Below are positions 28,484 through 37,396 of a stretch of 54,447 bases of DNA, piece by piece; the first letter of the stretch is position 1; each line of letters opens with the position of its first letter. This DNA is from an uncultured Spartobacteria bacterium (GTDB lineage: Bacteria; Verrucomicrobiota; Verrucomicrobiia; Chthoniobacterales; Chthoniobacteraceae): the NCBI GenBank assembly GCA_903901425.1, contig CAIURC010000104.1:1-54447 (forward strand). The letters run 5' to 3'. Below the pieces are notes generated by a model. The model had not been told where the DNA came from and searched no databases. It was given only the letters and a program-made list of their open reading frames with translations. The translations under genes and the position numbers were made by a program.

Positions 28484-29116
28484 TCACACCCAGCCTTTCC
28501 GGACCGCCACCGCCACGGCATCCGAGCGGGTATTGACCTCCAGTTTCTCGTAAATGCGCCGGATATAGGTATCCACGGTGTGGATGCTGAGTTCGAGGCG
28601 GCCTGCGATCTGTTTCTTGAGCATTCCGGCCACGAGCAACTTCAGAATCTCCGATTCCCTGTCGCTCAATGGCACGGATTCGACCCTTGGTGTCATTTGG
28701 TTGAACTTTTCCAGAACCCGCCGGGCCACGCGAGGATTCATGGGCGAACCTCCGGCCAGCACTGTCTGGATCGCGGCCACAACCTCCGCGGCAGATGCAG
28801 TTTTGAGGAGATACCCCCGTGCACCCGCACAGATCGCAGGGAACACTTTGGCGTCATCGTCAAACACAGTCAAAACCACCACCAGGACAGAGGGTGCCGC
28901 TGCGCGGACCCTCGCAATCCCCTCAAGGCCAGGCATTCCGGGCAGCCCCAGATCTGCCAGAAGCACGTCCGGAACAAACCCCATGCCGAGGGCGATCAGG
29001 ACTTCGTCAAAAGATCCGAACCCACGAACCCCACCGAGGTCCGGCTCCGCCTCCAAAACGGCGGTGAGACTTTTCCGAAACGCCGCATGATCCTCAACGA
29101 GCCAGACGGTTTTCAT
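28484..29116 (-). CDS. NarL/FixJ-family response regulator
   Basis: The 210-aa protein has a receiver domain with acidic pocket Glu8-Asp9, phospho-acceptor Asp55 (LLADLGLPGM), Thr83 and Lys105. A LuxR-type helix-turn-helix follows (LSDRESEILKLL..., SIHTVDTYIRRIYEKL, about 148-205). Its start overlaps the stop of the upstream histidine kinase by four bases (ATGA), so the pair is a cognate two-component system. A likely target is the divergent GH105 gene, whose promoter region holds a 22-bp palindrome. Confidence 0.93.
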   Translation of the reverse strand: MKTVWLVEDHAAFRKSLTAVLEAEPDLGGVRGFGSFDEVLIALGMGFVPDVLLADLGLPGMPGLEGIARVRAAAPSVLVVVLTVFDDDAKVFPAICAGARGYLLKTASAAEVVAAIQTVLAGGSPMNPRVARRVLEKFNQMTPRVESVPLSDRESEILKLLVAGMLKKQIAGRLELSIHTVDTYIRRIYEKLEVNTRSDAVAVAVRKGWV

Positions 29117-31086
29117 TTCCTGGGAACCTCCACCCGAATTTCCGTCCCTTTCCCGCAGGCACTCACGATGTGCAACTCTCCGCCTGTGAGCACCGCGCGT
29201 TCCCGCAGGTTGCGGAGACCGTTTCCAACGGTCCCGCCCTCGAACCCCACGCCGTCATCGTGGACAGAGAACCGGATGGCGCGGTTGTCCCAGCCGATGC
29301 GGATCCGGACGTTCTGAGCCTGGGCATGGCGGGCGACATTGTGCAGGGCTTCCCGGAACATCAGGAGAAGATGCCGCTGGATCTCCGGCGCAACCAGGGC
29401 CCGCTTGCCGCGCGCATTCTCCGGCCCGAGGCATTCTGGCCGATCGTCGCGATCCACCTCGAAATCCCAGGATACAGCGCCCAGCAATCGTTCCGCGGAT
29501 TGCCGTGCCCCCTCCACAAGGTCCTCCAGATCGCCGCAGCCTTGCATCCACCACACCATGGCATGGATGGACTCAGCAGCCTCTTCTGCAAGGCGGGCGA
29601 CCTCTTCCAGCGCCGCTTTTTCTCCCGACCCCCTGTGCGCCGCCAGTCCACTCAGCAGCCGGATACTGCCGATCTGGCTTCCGAGTTCGTCGTGCAGATC
29701 ACGGGCAACACTTTCCCGGAGCGCCTCTAACCGCGCGGCTTCTTGGCGCCGTCCACGCCAGACCAGAAAAATGCCTCCAGAAGTCAGGACTGCCGCTACC
29801 GCCCCAGCGAGCCACCAGACACGCCGGGCTGCCTCAGACAACGTGCTGTCCCGCTTTCCGGCCAGAATCCGGAACTGTTGCCTTGCCTCACAAATCTGCG
29901 CCTCCCGGGCGAGACATGATTGCCAGTCCAGAAGCCGTCCCTGGCTGACCAGACCGTCGGTCAGGAATCCCGTTCTCCAGACCGGTTTCTCCGAGAGATC
30001 CGAAGCCGATACCGAACCCGTTTCTGCCACGTTCACACCAGCGGAAAACACCTGCAGTTCACCCAGCCCAAACACATAGTCCCGCGACCGCTCCCAGAGC
30101 CGCGTCGCTGTCACACGCACATGCCTTCCCATCACACCGCCTGCCGGAAAAACCACCGGGTTGTCGCCCGGCAGAGGAAAATCGGTTCCTACGTTTTCCC
30201 AAACTTTCACCGGGTCCCGAAATGTGGCCCCGGAAGCGATCTCGATCCTGAATCTGGTTGGAAAACCGAAGGCTTCCCGTTCTGGAAAATCGGGGGGGTG
30301 AGCCGGAATGAGGCGGATTTCAGAAACTACGCATTCCTTGCCGAGATCGACCTGAACCCATTTTTCCTCGTCCGGATTGCTGGACACACTGCCGCGCCAC
30401 CCATGGGTTCCTGGCACAGACCGGTCGACTGGCAAACCCATGGCTGAAATCCCATCCACAAGACCCGCCAAGCTCCATGCCGGCGCGGTTTCACTGGAAT
30501 GCGAGGCCGTCACGCGGCAGCGCGCCGCCACATCAGCTCCGCCCGAAAACGCGATGATTTCGCCGAGCGCAAAGAACCATTGCCCTGGATGCCGGATATC
30601 CGAACCGAGTTGCATTGCCGTCACCCGGAGGTACCGGAACTCGCCATCCGCAACCGGAACGGCCACCGGCCCGAATTCCTGGGGGCGATCGTCCCAGGCG
30701 GTTTCCTGAAGCAGAACGGGAGCGAGGAATTCCGGCTCCGAGGAACCCTCGACTCGGTAGGTTGTTGGAAAACCGTAGCACCCAGGCTCGGTGGTTGGGC
30801 CCGGAAACACTGCAGGAATCAGGAACAAGGCTTCTAGCTTTCTAGGTTGCCCCAAATCCACCTGAACCCAGCGTTCGCGGTCCCGCTCCCGGGAGAACCC
30901 GGAATGAAAGCCGAGGCTTTGGGACTGGACCGGCGATATCTGCCGCGGATGGCGAGGCAGTCGTTGGCGGACCACGGCCAGTTCGCGTTCGAGCCGCGCC
31001 AGTTCGGGGTTGAGGAGGTCCATGAGTCCGGCCTCCCCGCGGACTACGGTCAGACTGAGGAACAGGCAGAGCCACCGCATCGCCAA
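29113..31086 (-). CDS. Membrane histidine kinase with tandem F5/8C (discoidin) sensor domains
   Basis: The 657-aa kinase has a signal peptide and two extracellular F5/8 type C-like domains (about 48-180 and 188-350). Each carries W-V-Q-V-D-L-G and GFPTTYR/GFPTRFR, and a closing ALGEIIAF/GLGELQVF. A truncated third copy seems to start at about 352-388. One membrane helix lies at 424-444. A HisKA_3 dimerisation segment follows with RDLHDELG (phospho-His465), then an HATPase with EALHNVARHA, DDGVGF and GNGLRNLRER. Discoidin domains usually bind carbohydrates, so glycan sensing is the natural inference. A second in-frame ATG lies at 31080. Confidence 0.9.
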   Translation of the reverse strand: MAMRWLCLFLSLTVVRGEAGLMDLLNPELARLERELAVVRQRLPRHPRQISPVQSQSLGFHSGFSRERDRERWVQVDLGQPRKLEALFLIPAVFPGPTTEPGCYGFPTTYRVEGSSEPEFLAPVLLQETAWDDRPQEFGPVAVPVADGEFRYLRVTAMQLGSDIRHPGQWFFALGEIIAFSGGADVAARCRVTASHSSETAPAWSLAGLVDGISAMGLPVDRSVPGTHGWRGSVSSNPDEEKWVQVDLGKECVVSEIRLIPAHPPDFPEREAFGFPTRFRIEIASGATFRDPVKVWENVGTDFPLPGDNPVVFPAGGVMGRHVRVTATRLWERSRDYVFGLGELQVFSAGVNVAETGSVSASDLSEKPVWRTGFLTDGLVSQGRLLDWQSCLAREAQICEARQQFRILAGKRDSTLSEAARRVWWLAGAVAAVLTSGGIFLVWRGRRQEAARLEALRESVARDLHDELGSQIGSIRLLSGLAAHRGSGEKAALEEVARLAEEAAESIHAMVWWMQGCGDLEDLVEGARQSAERLLGAVSWDFEVDRDDRPECLGPENARGKRALVAPEIQRHLLLMFREALHNVARHAQAQNVRIRIGWDNRAIRFSVHDDGVGFEGGTVGNGLRNLRERAVLTGGELHIVSACGKGTEIRVEVPRK

Positions 31087-31138
31087 AACTGTACCGTGGC
31101 GACGAGGTCCTGCAAAGCGCGGACCCGAGTGTCTAGGG

Positions 31139-31160
31139 ATGTCACGCGCGCGCGTGACAT
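31139..31160. promoter_or_regulatory. 22-bp perfect palindrome (candidate operator) in the divergent region
   Basis: The core TGTCACGCGCGCGCGTGACA (31140-31159) is a perfect inverted repeat extended by A/T on each side to 22 bp. A further overlapping palindrome TGACATGTCA (31155-31164) adds a third half-site. It lies in the 107-base gap between the divergent kinase and GH105 genes, 34 bases before the GH105 start, so it is a good candidate binding site for the response regulator or another dimeric regulator. Confidence 0.6.
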
Positions 31161-31193
31161 GTCATCTGGCTGAGGTCTGCTATTCTGGGCGCC

Positions 31194-32429
31194 ATGAAGT
31201 TCCCAGGACTCCTCTGCTGCATTGGTCTTTTTCTCGCTGGCACCGCGCCGATTCTTCCAGCAAACGAGGCTCTGCTCCGTGCCGTTGCGGACTCTGTTCT
31301 GCAGCAGAGCACGCGGCGTCTGATTGACCATCGTTCGGGTCAGACCCACGAAGATTCCGCAGGCCTTGAGCCGGCGGCCGAAATCAGCGTGGAGAGCAAG
31401 TTCAACGCGTGGTTTTACCAGACCTGGCTCCTTGCGGATGGCATGCGGCATGTGGCTGAGGCGCTGGGAGAGCCGCGGTACCGCAATTATGGCGAAGCGA
31501 ACCTCGATTTTTTTTACCAACACCTCCCGTTCTTCGAGGCGCAACATCAGGCCGGCTTCAAAGCCGCCCCGGCCGGGGACGGCAAACTCTCCCCGGTTGG
31601 CCTGCACTTTGAAATCACCAGCCTCTGGCACACGGGCCTTGCACCGCTGGTCGTTGAACGCCATGCCGCATCCGGTGACAGCCGCTATCTTCCCTACCTT
31701 CATCGGCTCGATGTGTTTCTCCGCACAAATCCCCGCTTCCCGGACGGCACCCTGTATCGGCCGGGAAAAGGTTTGATGACCGATGACGTCTACATGACCG
31801 TGCCGCTTCTGGTGCGAAAGTGGCGGGCCACAGGGCAGGGCGAGTTCCTTGAGGATGCGGCGCAACAGGTGTCCGGCACTTACCAGCGCCTGCTCGATCC
31901 GCAATCCCGGTTGCTCAGCCACCTGTGGGACCTCAAAACCGGGGCGCCGGCTGGAGAATTCTGGGGACGCGGCAATGGCTGGGCGGTGCTGGCCTGCTGC
32001 GACCTTCTGGATGCGCTGCCTGCCGAACATCCGCTCAGGCCCCGCATTCTGGAAGTTTTCCGGACCCACATGGACGGGGTCCGCCGTTGCTCAGACCCCG
32101 CAGGCGGCTGGCACCAGGTGTTGGACCATTCCGAGTCATGGCTGGAGACATCCGCCACCGGGATGCTGACATTCGGCCTCGCCCACGGTGTGAATGCGGG
32201 GTGGCTGGACCGCTCCTTTCTGGACACTGCACAGCGAGGGTGGGAGGCGCTGGCACACAAGGTGATCCAACAAAACGGCCTCGCGGACCTGATCGATGTC
32301 TGTGCCTCCACAGACACGGGTTCACTCGACTACTACCTCACCAGACCCCGGCTCCAAGGCGATCTCCACGGCTTTGGCAGTTTTCTTCTGGCGGGCGCTG
32401 AGATCTGCCGCGCACCCCACACCCCCTAA
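31194..32429 (+). CDS. Glycoside hydrolase family 105 (unsaturated rhamnogalacturonyl hydrolase-like)
   Basis: The 411-aa protein has an N-terminal signal sequence (1-23) and an (alpha/alpha)6-barrel of the GH88/105 type. Features are KFNAWFYQTWLLADG, LMTDDVYMTVPLLVRKW (Asp197/Asp198), EFWGRGNGWAV (255-265), and the C-terminal GSLDYYLTRPR and HGFGSFLLAGAE. These enzymes remove the unsaturated uronic-acid residue that polysaccharide lyases leave on pectin- or ulvan-type oligosaccharides by hydrating the double bond. The gene faces the sensor kinase operon across a palindrome and is followed by a short tandem repeat and the FAD oxidoreductase. Confidence 0.9.
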   Translation: MKFPGLLCCIGLFLAGTAPILPANEALLRAVADSVLQQSTRRLIDHRSGQTHEDSAGLEPAAEISVESKFNAWFYQTWLLADGMRHVAEALGEPRYRNYGEANLDFFYQHLPFFEAQHQAGFKAAPAGDGKLSPVGLHFEITSLWHTGLAPLVVERHAASGDSRYLPYLHRLDVFLRTNPRFPDGTLYRPGKGLMTDDVYMTVPLLVRKWRATGQGEFLEDAAQQVSGTYQRLLDPQSRLLSHLWDLKTGAPAGEFWGRGNGWAVLACCDLLDALPAEHPLRPRILEVFRTHMDGVRRCSDPAGGWHQVLDHSESWLETSATGMLTFGLAHGVNAGWLDRSFLDTAQRGWEALAHKVIQQNGLADLIDVCASTDTGSLDYYLTRPRLQGDLHGFGSFLLAGAEICRAPHTP

Positions 32430-32506
32430 TCCACACCCCCTAATCCACACCCCCTAATCCACACCCACCCGCAAACCCATCCCCCCATCCCCCCATCCCC
32501 CCATCC
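32418..32506 (+). repeat. Tandem repeats at the end of GH105 and before the next gene
   Basis: Three near-identical 14-base units (CACCCCCTAATCCA) start inside the GH105 stop region (32418-32461). They are followed by several CCCCCCAT-type 7-8-base units (about 32477-32506). Each first-type unit contains TAA. These low-complexity repeats fill the gap to the FAD oxidoreductase start at 32514. Confidence 0.85.
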
Positions 32507-32513
32507 CACCCCC

Positions 32514-34175
32514 ATGAACCCATCATCGCCCCTCCGTTGTTCTTCCAGACGCCAGTTCCTGTCTGCATCAGGTTCCGCGTTCCTTGGAACCGTTCTCTGG
32601 CAGGCTGCCAGCGCTCAGGAATCTCGAGTCGCCGATGTCTGTGTCTATGGCGGCACGGCAAGCGGCGTCATGGCGGCGGTGGCTGCAGCCCGCGAAGGTG
32701 CGCGGGTCGTGCTGGTGGAACCCTCCCGGTGGCTGGGAGGGATGACCGGCGGCGGCCTGATCCATATCGACTGGGGCCGCAAGGAGGCCGTGGGCGGTTC
32801 CACGCGCGGGATCTTGGAGCAGGGCCTGAACGACCCCCAGTACCGCACACTGTTCACGCGGCTCCTTCAGGAACACCGGATCGAAGTGGTATTTGAGCAC
32901 CGGCTGTGTGCCGTAGAAAAAGAGGGGACCCGACTGAGGGCGGCGCGGTTTGAGTGCGCGCCACCCGATGCGCTGGGTGTTCCGGCTGAAACCGCCTCCA
33001 GACCAGAAGCGCTCCGGGTCACGGCCTCGGTATTCTTGGACTGCACCTACGAGGGCGATCTGCTCGCTCTGGCTGGTGTTTCCCACAGCCACGGCCGCGA
33101 GTCCCGGGAGATGTACCGGGAATCGCTCGCCGGCAGCCAGGAATTGATGACGGTTTATCCCATCGACCCGTACAAGGTTCCGGGCAACCCGCGCAGCGGT
33201 CTTCTGCCACTGCTCCAGGACCTGCCCCACCTGCCCGAGGGCAGCGCGGACGGGCTCACCATGGGCTATGGGTTCCGCTGGAAATTCAGCAAAGCAGCCA
33301 ACCGGCTCCCGATCGAGCCGCCGGAGGATGATGATCCCGGGACCTACGAACTTTTCCGGCGCGGCTTTCAGAACGGAGTCGACATGTTTTCTGGCCGCCA
33401 AATGAAGTACGCGGTTGGGAACTGGGAACCGACCCGGACGAGCTTTTACAGCTACGGCTCGGGCAACCTCAGCCGAACTCTGTGGGCCCCCACCAACTAC
33501 GGATCGAATGCCGGGTATCCCACCGGGAACTACCGGACCCGGGCCCGGATTTGGAGGGACCAAATCCGGTTTGTGCAGGGGATGACCCATTTTATGCGGA
33601 CAGATCCTGTGGTGCCGGAGAAGTGGCGAGTCATGGCGGCAGGCGTGGGCATGGAGCCGGGCATTTTTGATGAAACCCGGGGGTACCCGCACCAGTTGTA
33701 TGTCCGCGAGGCGCGCAGGATGCGGTCTTCTGTGGTGGTGACCCAGGCCGACATGGCCGGGACTGGGACTGTGCCGGATCCGGTCGGGCTGGCCTCCTAC
33801 GGGGTGGATGAATGGCCTTACGCCACGATTCCGTTTGACGGAAAAGTGGCCTTGCAGGGCGGCTATTTTTCAGAGGTCTGGCTCAATGAGGAAACCCGCG
33901 GCATCTACCAGATCCCCTACCGGGCACTCACCCCGCTCCGTTCCGAGTGCCAGAACCTTCTGGTACCGGTGTGCATTTCAGCCAGTCACATTGCGATGAC
34001 CTCGGTCCGGATGGAGCCGGTCTGGATGATTTTGGGCGATTCGGCCGGAACCGCCGCGGCCATGGCCGCGCGGGCGGGGATCGCGGTTCAGGACGTGCCG
34101 TACCCGGAACTCCGTTCCAAACTCATCGCTCTCCAGCAGCGACTGGAACGGCCCGAAGCTCTCAGGAACGCCTGA
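32514..34175 (+). CDS. Tat-exported FAD-dependent oxidoreductase (second paralogue)
   Basis: The 553-aa protein has a twin-arginine signal (SRRQFLSASGSAFLG, Arg-Arg at 12-13) and an FAD_oxidored core. Motifs are VCVYGGTASGVMAA, GGMTGGGLIHIDWG, DCTYEGDLLALAG and NLLVPVCISASHIAMTSVRMEPVWM. These are the same motifs, in the same order, as the protein at 22590, so the two are paralogues. The Tat signal implies that the protein folds with bound FAD in the cytoplasm before export. Position after the GH105 gene suggests that it acts on a sugar or uronate in the same pathway. The exact reaction is unknown. Confidence 0.88.
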   Translation: MNPSSPLRCSSRRQFLSASGSAFLGTVLWQAASAQESRVADVCVYGGTASGVMAAVAAAREGARVVLVEPSRWLGGMTGGGLIHIDWGRKEAVGGSTRGILEQGLNDPQYRTLFTRLLQEHRIEVVFEHRLCAVEKEGTRLRAARFECAPPDALGVPAETASRPEALRVTASVFLDCTYEGDLLALAGVSHSHGRESREMYRESLAGSQELMTVYPIDPYKVPGNPRSGLLPLLQDLPHLPEGSADGLTMGYGFRWKFSKAANRLPIEPPEDDDPGTYELFRRGFQNGVDMFSGRQMKYAVGNWEPTRTSFYSYGSGNLSRTLWAPTNYGSNAGYPTGNYRTRARIWRDQIRFVQGMTHFMRTDPVVPEKWRVMAAGVGMEPGIFDETRGYPHQLYVREARRMRSSVVVTQADMAGTGTVPDPVGLASYGVDEWPYATIPFDGKVALQGGYFSEVWLNEETRGIYQIPYRALTPLRSECQNLLVPVCISASHIAMTSVRMEPVWMILGDSAGTAAAMAARAGIAVQDVPYPELRSKLIALQQRLERPEALRNA

Positions 34176-34181
34176 CCCTGA

Positions 34182-37103
34182 TCAGTGCGGAACCGGGATG
34201 GACTTCAGATAGGCCACGATGTCGGCCACCTTCTGCGCATCCAAGCCGAGTTGCGAAGGTTCGTACATGAGCGAACGCCCCAAGGGCCGCAGCGATGCGA
34301 CCCGGCTCTTTGGCACCCGCTGGACGACCCCGCCCACGCACTTCATCACGACTGGATCCCCGTTGGCCACCACCATCCCGATGATGGTCAACCCGTCCTT
34401 GGTCTTCAGTTCCATTCCGTCGTAGCCATGGGAAATGTCGGAGGACGGATTCAAAATGGCGTTCACGATGACCTCACGCGGCTGTTGCGCACCGAAGGCG
34501 GTGAGGTCGGGACCGTAATCCGGTCCGGTGCCGCCGACTTGGTGGCAGGACAAACACGCGCCGAACGCCGCCTGTCCGCGGGCTGCATCGGCAGAGAGTT
34601 TCAGGATTTCCTCCGTGGGCGGCAGCTTGGGTGCGTCCTCCGGAATGGGCGGGAACTCGACTGCAGCCAGTTGCACTGTGTCGGGATCGTAGACGCCGGA
34701 TGCTTTGAGGCCTTCGGCGACCTCGAACTCTTTCCAGTCGTTGCCCCTCCGACTGAGCAGCCACCCGAGTGCTTCCTCACGAGCGGCCTGGTTTTTTGAA
34801 GCCACCTCGATCATCGCTGCAGCGGCTTCGCGGGTGGGGATGAAAGCGAGCGCAGTCAAAGCGAGGCTGCGTTGTGCGGGCGCGAGGTCAGGGTTCAACA
34901 ACCGCTTCTGGAGCGCCGGCACGGCTTGGGGCGGATGAAGCCGCCATGCGATCCAGGAGAACGTGTCGCTCCACTTTTCAGGGTCAGAGCCAAGTTCCTT
35001 GGCAAGCGCATCGTACACGGCAGATTCTTTGCCTTCGCAACCCATCCCGAATGCCTCGAGGTAGGCGCGGTCGCTTCCGTCGAACTGGCGGCCGATCTGG
35101 ACCAGGGCTTCCAGACTTTTTTCCGCCGGAACATCCCGGAGGGCGATTGCCACCTCGCGGCGCACCACCGGCGAGGGATCGCCTGCCATCCGCTTCACCA
35201 GGGGTTCCAGAGGTTGAGCCGCACGCCGCAGGGCGCGGAAAGCCACCATCCGCTTCTGGTCTTCGTCAGAGTTCAGCAGCGCCTCGACTTTCTCCACCCC
35301 CTTGGATCCCATCTGGGCCAGCAGCCAAGTTGCGCGGGCCGCCAGATACGGGTTGCTGTCCTCCAGCAATTTTGCAACTGCGGGAACGGCCTTGGCTCCC
35401 TGCGCTTTCAGGCGGACAAAGCCGCTGTGCCGGACATTCACCGCGGGACTCTTCAAAGCCGCGATCTGGCCTTCGGTCGTGGTCAGGTCCAGCTTGGGCA
35501 CCTTGGACTGAAATCCTTTGGGCGCAATCCGGTAAATCGCACCGGTGTACCGATCATCCAATGTCGCATGGCCGCCCACCCGGGGGTCAAACCAGTCCGC
35601 CACGTACAGCGCGCCATCCGGCCCCACCGCGATGTCGCTCGGACGGAACTTGGTTTCGATCTCGCCCGTCAGCTTTTGGCCGCGGCCCAAGAAATCGGAG
35701 CCTGAGAATTTGCCTTCCTTGTTGGAAGTCAGGAAGGCGAACCGTTCCAATTTCCACCCGGCGCCTTCCGGTTTGGGGCGATAGCCGTAGACGACGTTTC
35801 TGCCCGCTTCGCAAGCGAGGAGGAGGCCGTGCCATGCGTCCCCAAGGGCACCATTTTCGTAGAAGGCGACGCCCGTGGGTGAACCACCGCCATACACATC
35901 GCCGGCAGGCATCGTGCCTGGATCTTCCTGGCGCCATTCGGCGACGGCGGTGGGCTGGCCGGGTCGACGGTCGGCGCGCCACCCGCGGAGGCCGTCTGCG
36001 GAGACGAACCCGGCGTTGCCGCCCTCCATGACGCAGGAAACGCGGCAGGCTGGAGGATCGTCGTTGTCGCTCTGGAAGACGTCGCCCAGCGAGGTGACCG
36101 CCTGCTCGTAGCTGTTCCGGAAGTTGTGTCCAATGATCTCGACCTTGGAACCGTCGGGACGCATCCGTGCGGCGAAACCTCCGATCCAGACATGGCCGTC
36201 ATCGCTCTTCTGGCCGGCAATGTCGCGGGGTTTGAATTTTTCGCCGCCTTTGAGTGGGTAATCGTAGTCGCTCCCCATCCGGAATGTTTTGCCGGATTTG
36301 TCGGTAAAGAGCGCGCCGGTGTTGCCTTGGTTAAAATACCAGAAGCCGTCCGGGCCCGCGGTGACGCTGTGCAGGCTGTGGTCGTGCTGACGGCCGCCGA
36401 ACCCGGTCAACAGGGCTACCCGCGAATCGCCCTTGGCATCAAATTTTCCATTCCGGTTTTTGTCGGTGTAAAGGAGGAGATCCGGCGGTTGGGAAACCAC
36501 GACCTGATTGTCGAACACGGCCACTCCGAGCGGCGCCTCAAGGCCGGTGTCCTGAACAAAAACGGTGCTTTTGTCGGCTTTACCATCCGCGTTGGTATCC
36601 TCCAAGACGACCACGCGGTCTCCCTCGGGACGGCGTCCCGCCTTGCTTCGGTAATTGACGCCTTCAGCGACCCAGAGCCGGCCTTTGGCATCAAAGGAGA
36701 TGTTGGTGGGATTCGCGAGCATGGGCGAAGCGGCCCAGAGCGTGATCTCCAACCCTTCCGGCAGCGTGAAAAGCCCGGTTGGAACCTCGGTTCTGGGGTC
36801 TTCGGGGAGCACAGGCGCCGCCGGGGCCGGCGCTGCCTTCACCGCGGGCTTTGGGTCTCCGGTCTTGGGCGGTTCCTCCGGTTTTGCCGAGGCAGCCGGG
36901 ACAGCTTTTTCCACCGGTTTCTCCACCGGCTTTTCGGCAGGCTTGGCGGGGCTGGCTGCGGGATTTTTGGCGGCTCTGGCGGCCTCGGCCTGAACCTGTT
37001 TGCGGTTTTTGGGTTTGGGTACCGCGGATTCAGTGCCAGACTCGGCCAGAGCGCTTGCGGTGAGAGCAGAAAAAGAACTGAGGAGGACGAGGCTGCGTTT
37101 CAT
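34182..37103 (-). CDS. Secreted PVC-type sugar-dehydrogenase/HEAT-repeat/cytochrome c fusion
   Basis: A signal peptide is followed by a long Ala/Pro/Lys/Glu-rich linker (to about residue 95). A membrane-bound-dehydrogenase/L-sorbosone-dehydrogenase beta-propeller follows (LPEGLEITLWAASPMLANPTN-type opening, PSDIAVGPDGALYVADW), with HEAT repeats in the middle. The C-terminal cytochrome c domain has CLSCHQVGG at about 850 (the heme-binding CxxCH) and CVGGVVQRVPKS near the end. This domain order is characteristic of Planctomycetes and Verrucomicrobia. A periplasmic sugar- or alcohol-oxidation role is inferred. An in-frame ATG at 37109 would add Met-Pro to the start; I chose 37103 because Met-Lys-Arg suits the signal peptide. 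It converges with the FAD oxidoreductase gene. Confidence 0.9.
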   Translation of the reverse strand: MKRSLVLLSSFSALTASALAESGTESAVPKPKNRKQVQAEAARAAKNPAASPAKPAEKPVEKPVEKAVPAASAKPEEPPKTGDPKPAVKAAPAPAAPVLPEDPRTEVPTGLFTLPEGLEITLWAASPMLANPTNISFDAKGRLWVAEGVNYRSKAGRRPEGDRVVVLEDTNADGKADKSTVFVQDTGLEAPLGVAVFDNQVVVSQPPDLLLYTDKNRNGKFDAKGDSRVALLTGFGGRQHDHSLHSVTAGPDGFWYFNQGNTGALFTDKSGKTFRMGSDYDYPLKGGEKFKPRDIAGQKSDDGHVWIGGFAARMRPDGSKVEIIGHNFRNSYEQAVTSLGDVFQSDNDDPPACRVSCVMEGGNAGFVSADGLRGWRADRRPGQPTAVAEWRQEDPGTMPAGDVYGGGSPTGVAFYENGALGDAWHGLLLACEAGRNVVYGYRPKPEGAGWKLERFAFLTSNKEGKFSGSDFLGRGQKLTGEIETKFRPSDIAVGPDGALYVADWFDPRVGGHATLDDRYTGAIYRIAPKGFQSKVPKLDLTTTEGQIAALKSPAVNVRHSGFVRLKAQGAKAVPAVAKLLEDSNPYLAARATWLLAQMGSKGVEKVEALLNSDEDQKRMVAFRALRRAAQPLEPLVKRMAGDPSPVVRREVAIALRDVPAEKSLEALVQIGRQFDGSDRAYLEAFGMGCEGKESAVYDALAKELGSDPEKWSDTFSWIAWRLHPPQAVPALQKRLLNPDLAPAQRSLALTALAFIPTREAAAAMIEVASKNQAAREEALGWLLSRRGNDWKEFEVAEGLKASGVYDPDTVQLAAVEFPPIPEDAPKLPPTEEILKLSADAARGQAAFGACLSCHQVGGTGPDYGPDLTAFGAQQPREVIVNAILNPSSDISHGYDGMELKTKDGLTIIGMVVANGDPVVMKCVGGVVQRVPKSRVASLRPLGRSLMYEPSQLGLDAQKVADIVAYLKSIPVPH

Positions 37104-37109
37104 GGGCAT

Positions 37110-37396
37110 GGAGGGATGACTGGGTGGAGCGGCCCCTTCTTAGTCAAAAACTGGGGGTCGCGTGGCCAGCCCCAGTTAACCGCTGGATAGATGGCAGGTT
37201 TCAACATTTTTCGATTCGATTTGATCGATTCTTTTCACACTGGGAGCAGGCCCCATCGGGTTGTGTTTCCGCCGCATGAGGCACAGCTCATGCTCCTTTT
37301 CAGGGAACGGCAATTTCCGGGTGCATGGTGAAAGCGTGTTCCCCGGGTAAAGCCGCGAATTGGAACCGCAAGCAACCCTTTCCCCTAGAATCTCCT
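37110..37396. promoter_or_regulatory. Leader region with a 7-bp hairpin upstream of the HDOD gene
   Basis: In the 287 bases between the cytochrome and HDOD genes, 37274-37293 forms GCATGAG-6 bases-CTCATGC followed by TCCTTTT on the plus strand, similar to a terminator or attenuator. An A/T-rich stretch at 37199-37240 could hold promoters. I could not match this leader to a known riboswitch class. Confidence 0.4.

Noticed and set aside
32418-32506. Possible CRISPR array
   Set aside because: Units are only 7-14 bases and adjoining, with no spacers.
37199-37396. Riboswitch before the HDOD gene (for example cyclic-di-GMP type)
   Set aside because: A hairpin and A/T-rich patch are present, but conserved GEMM or other riboswitch core bases were not found.
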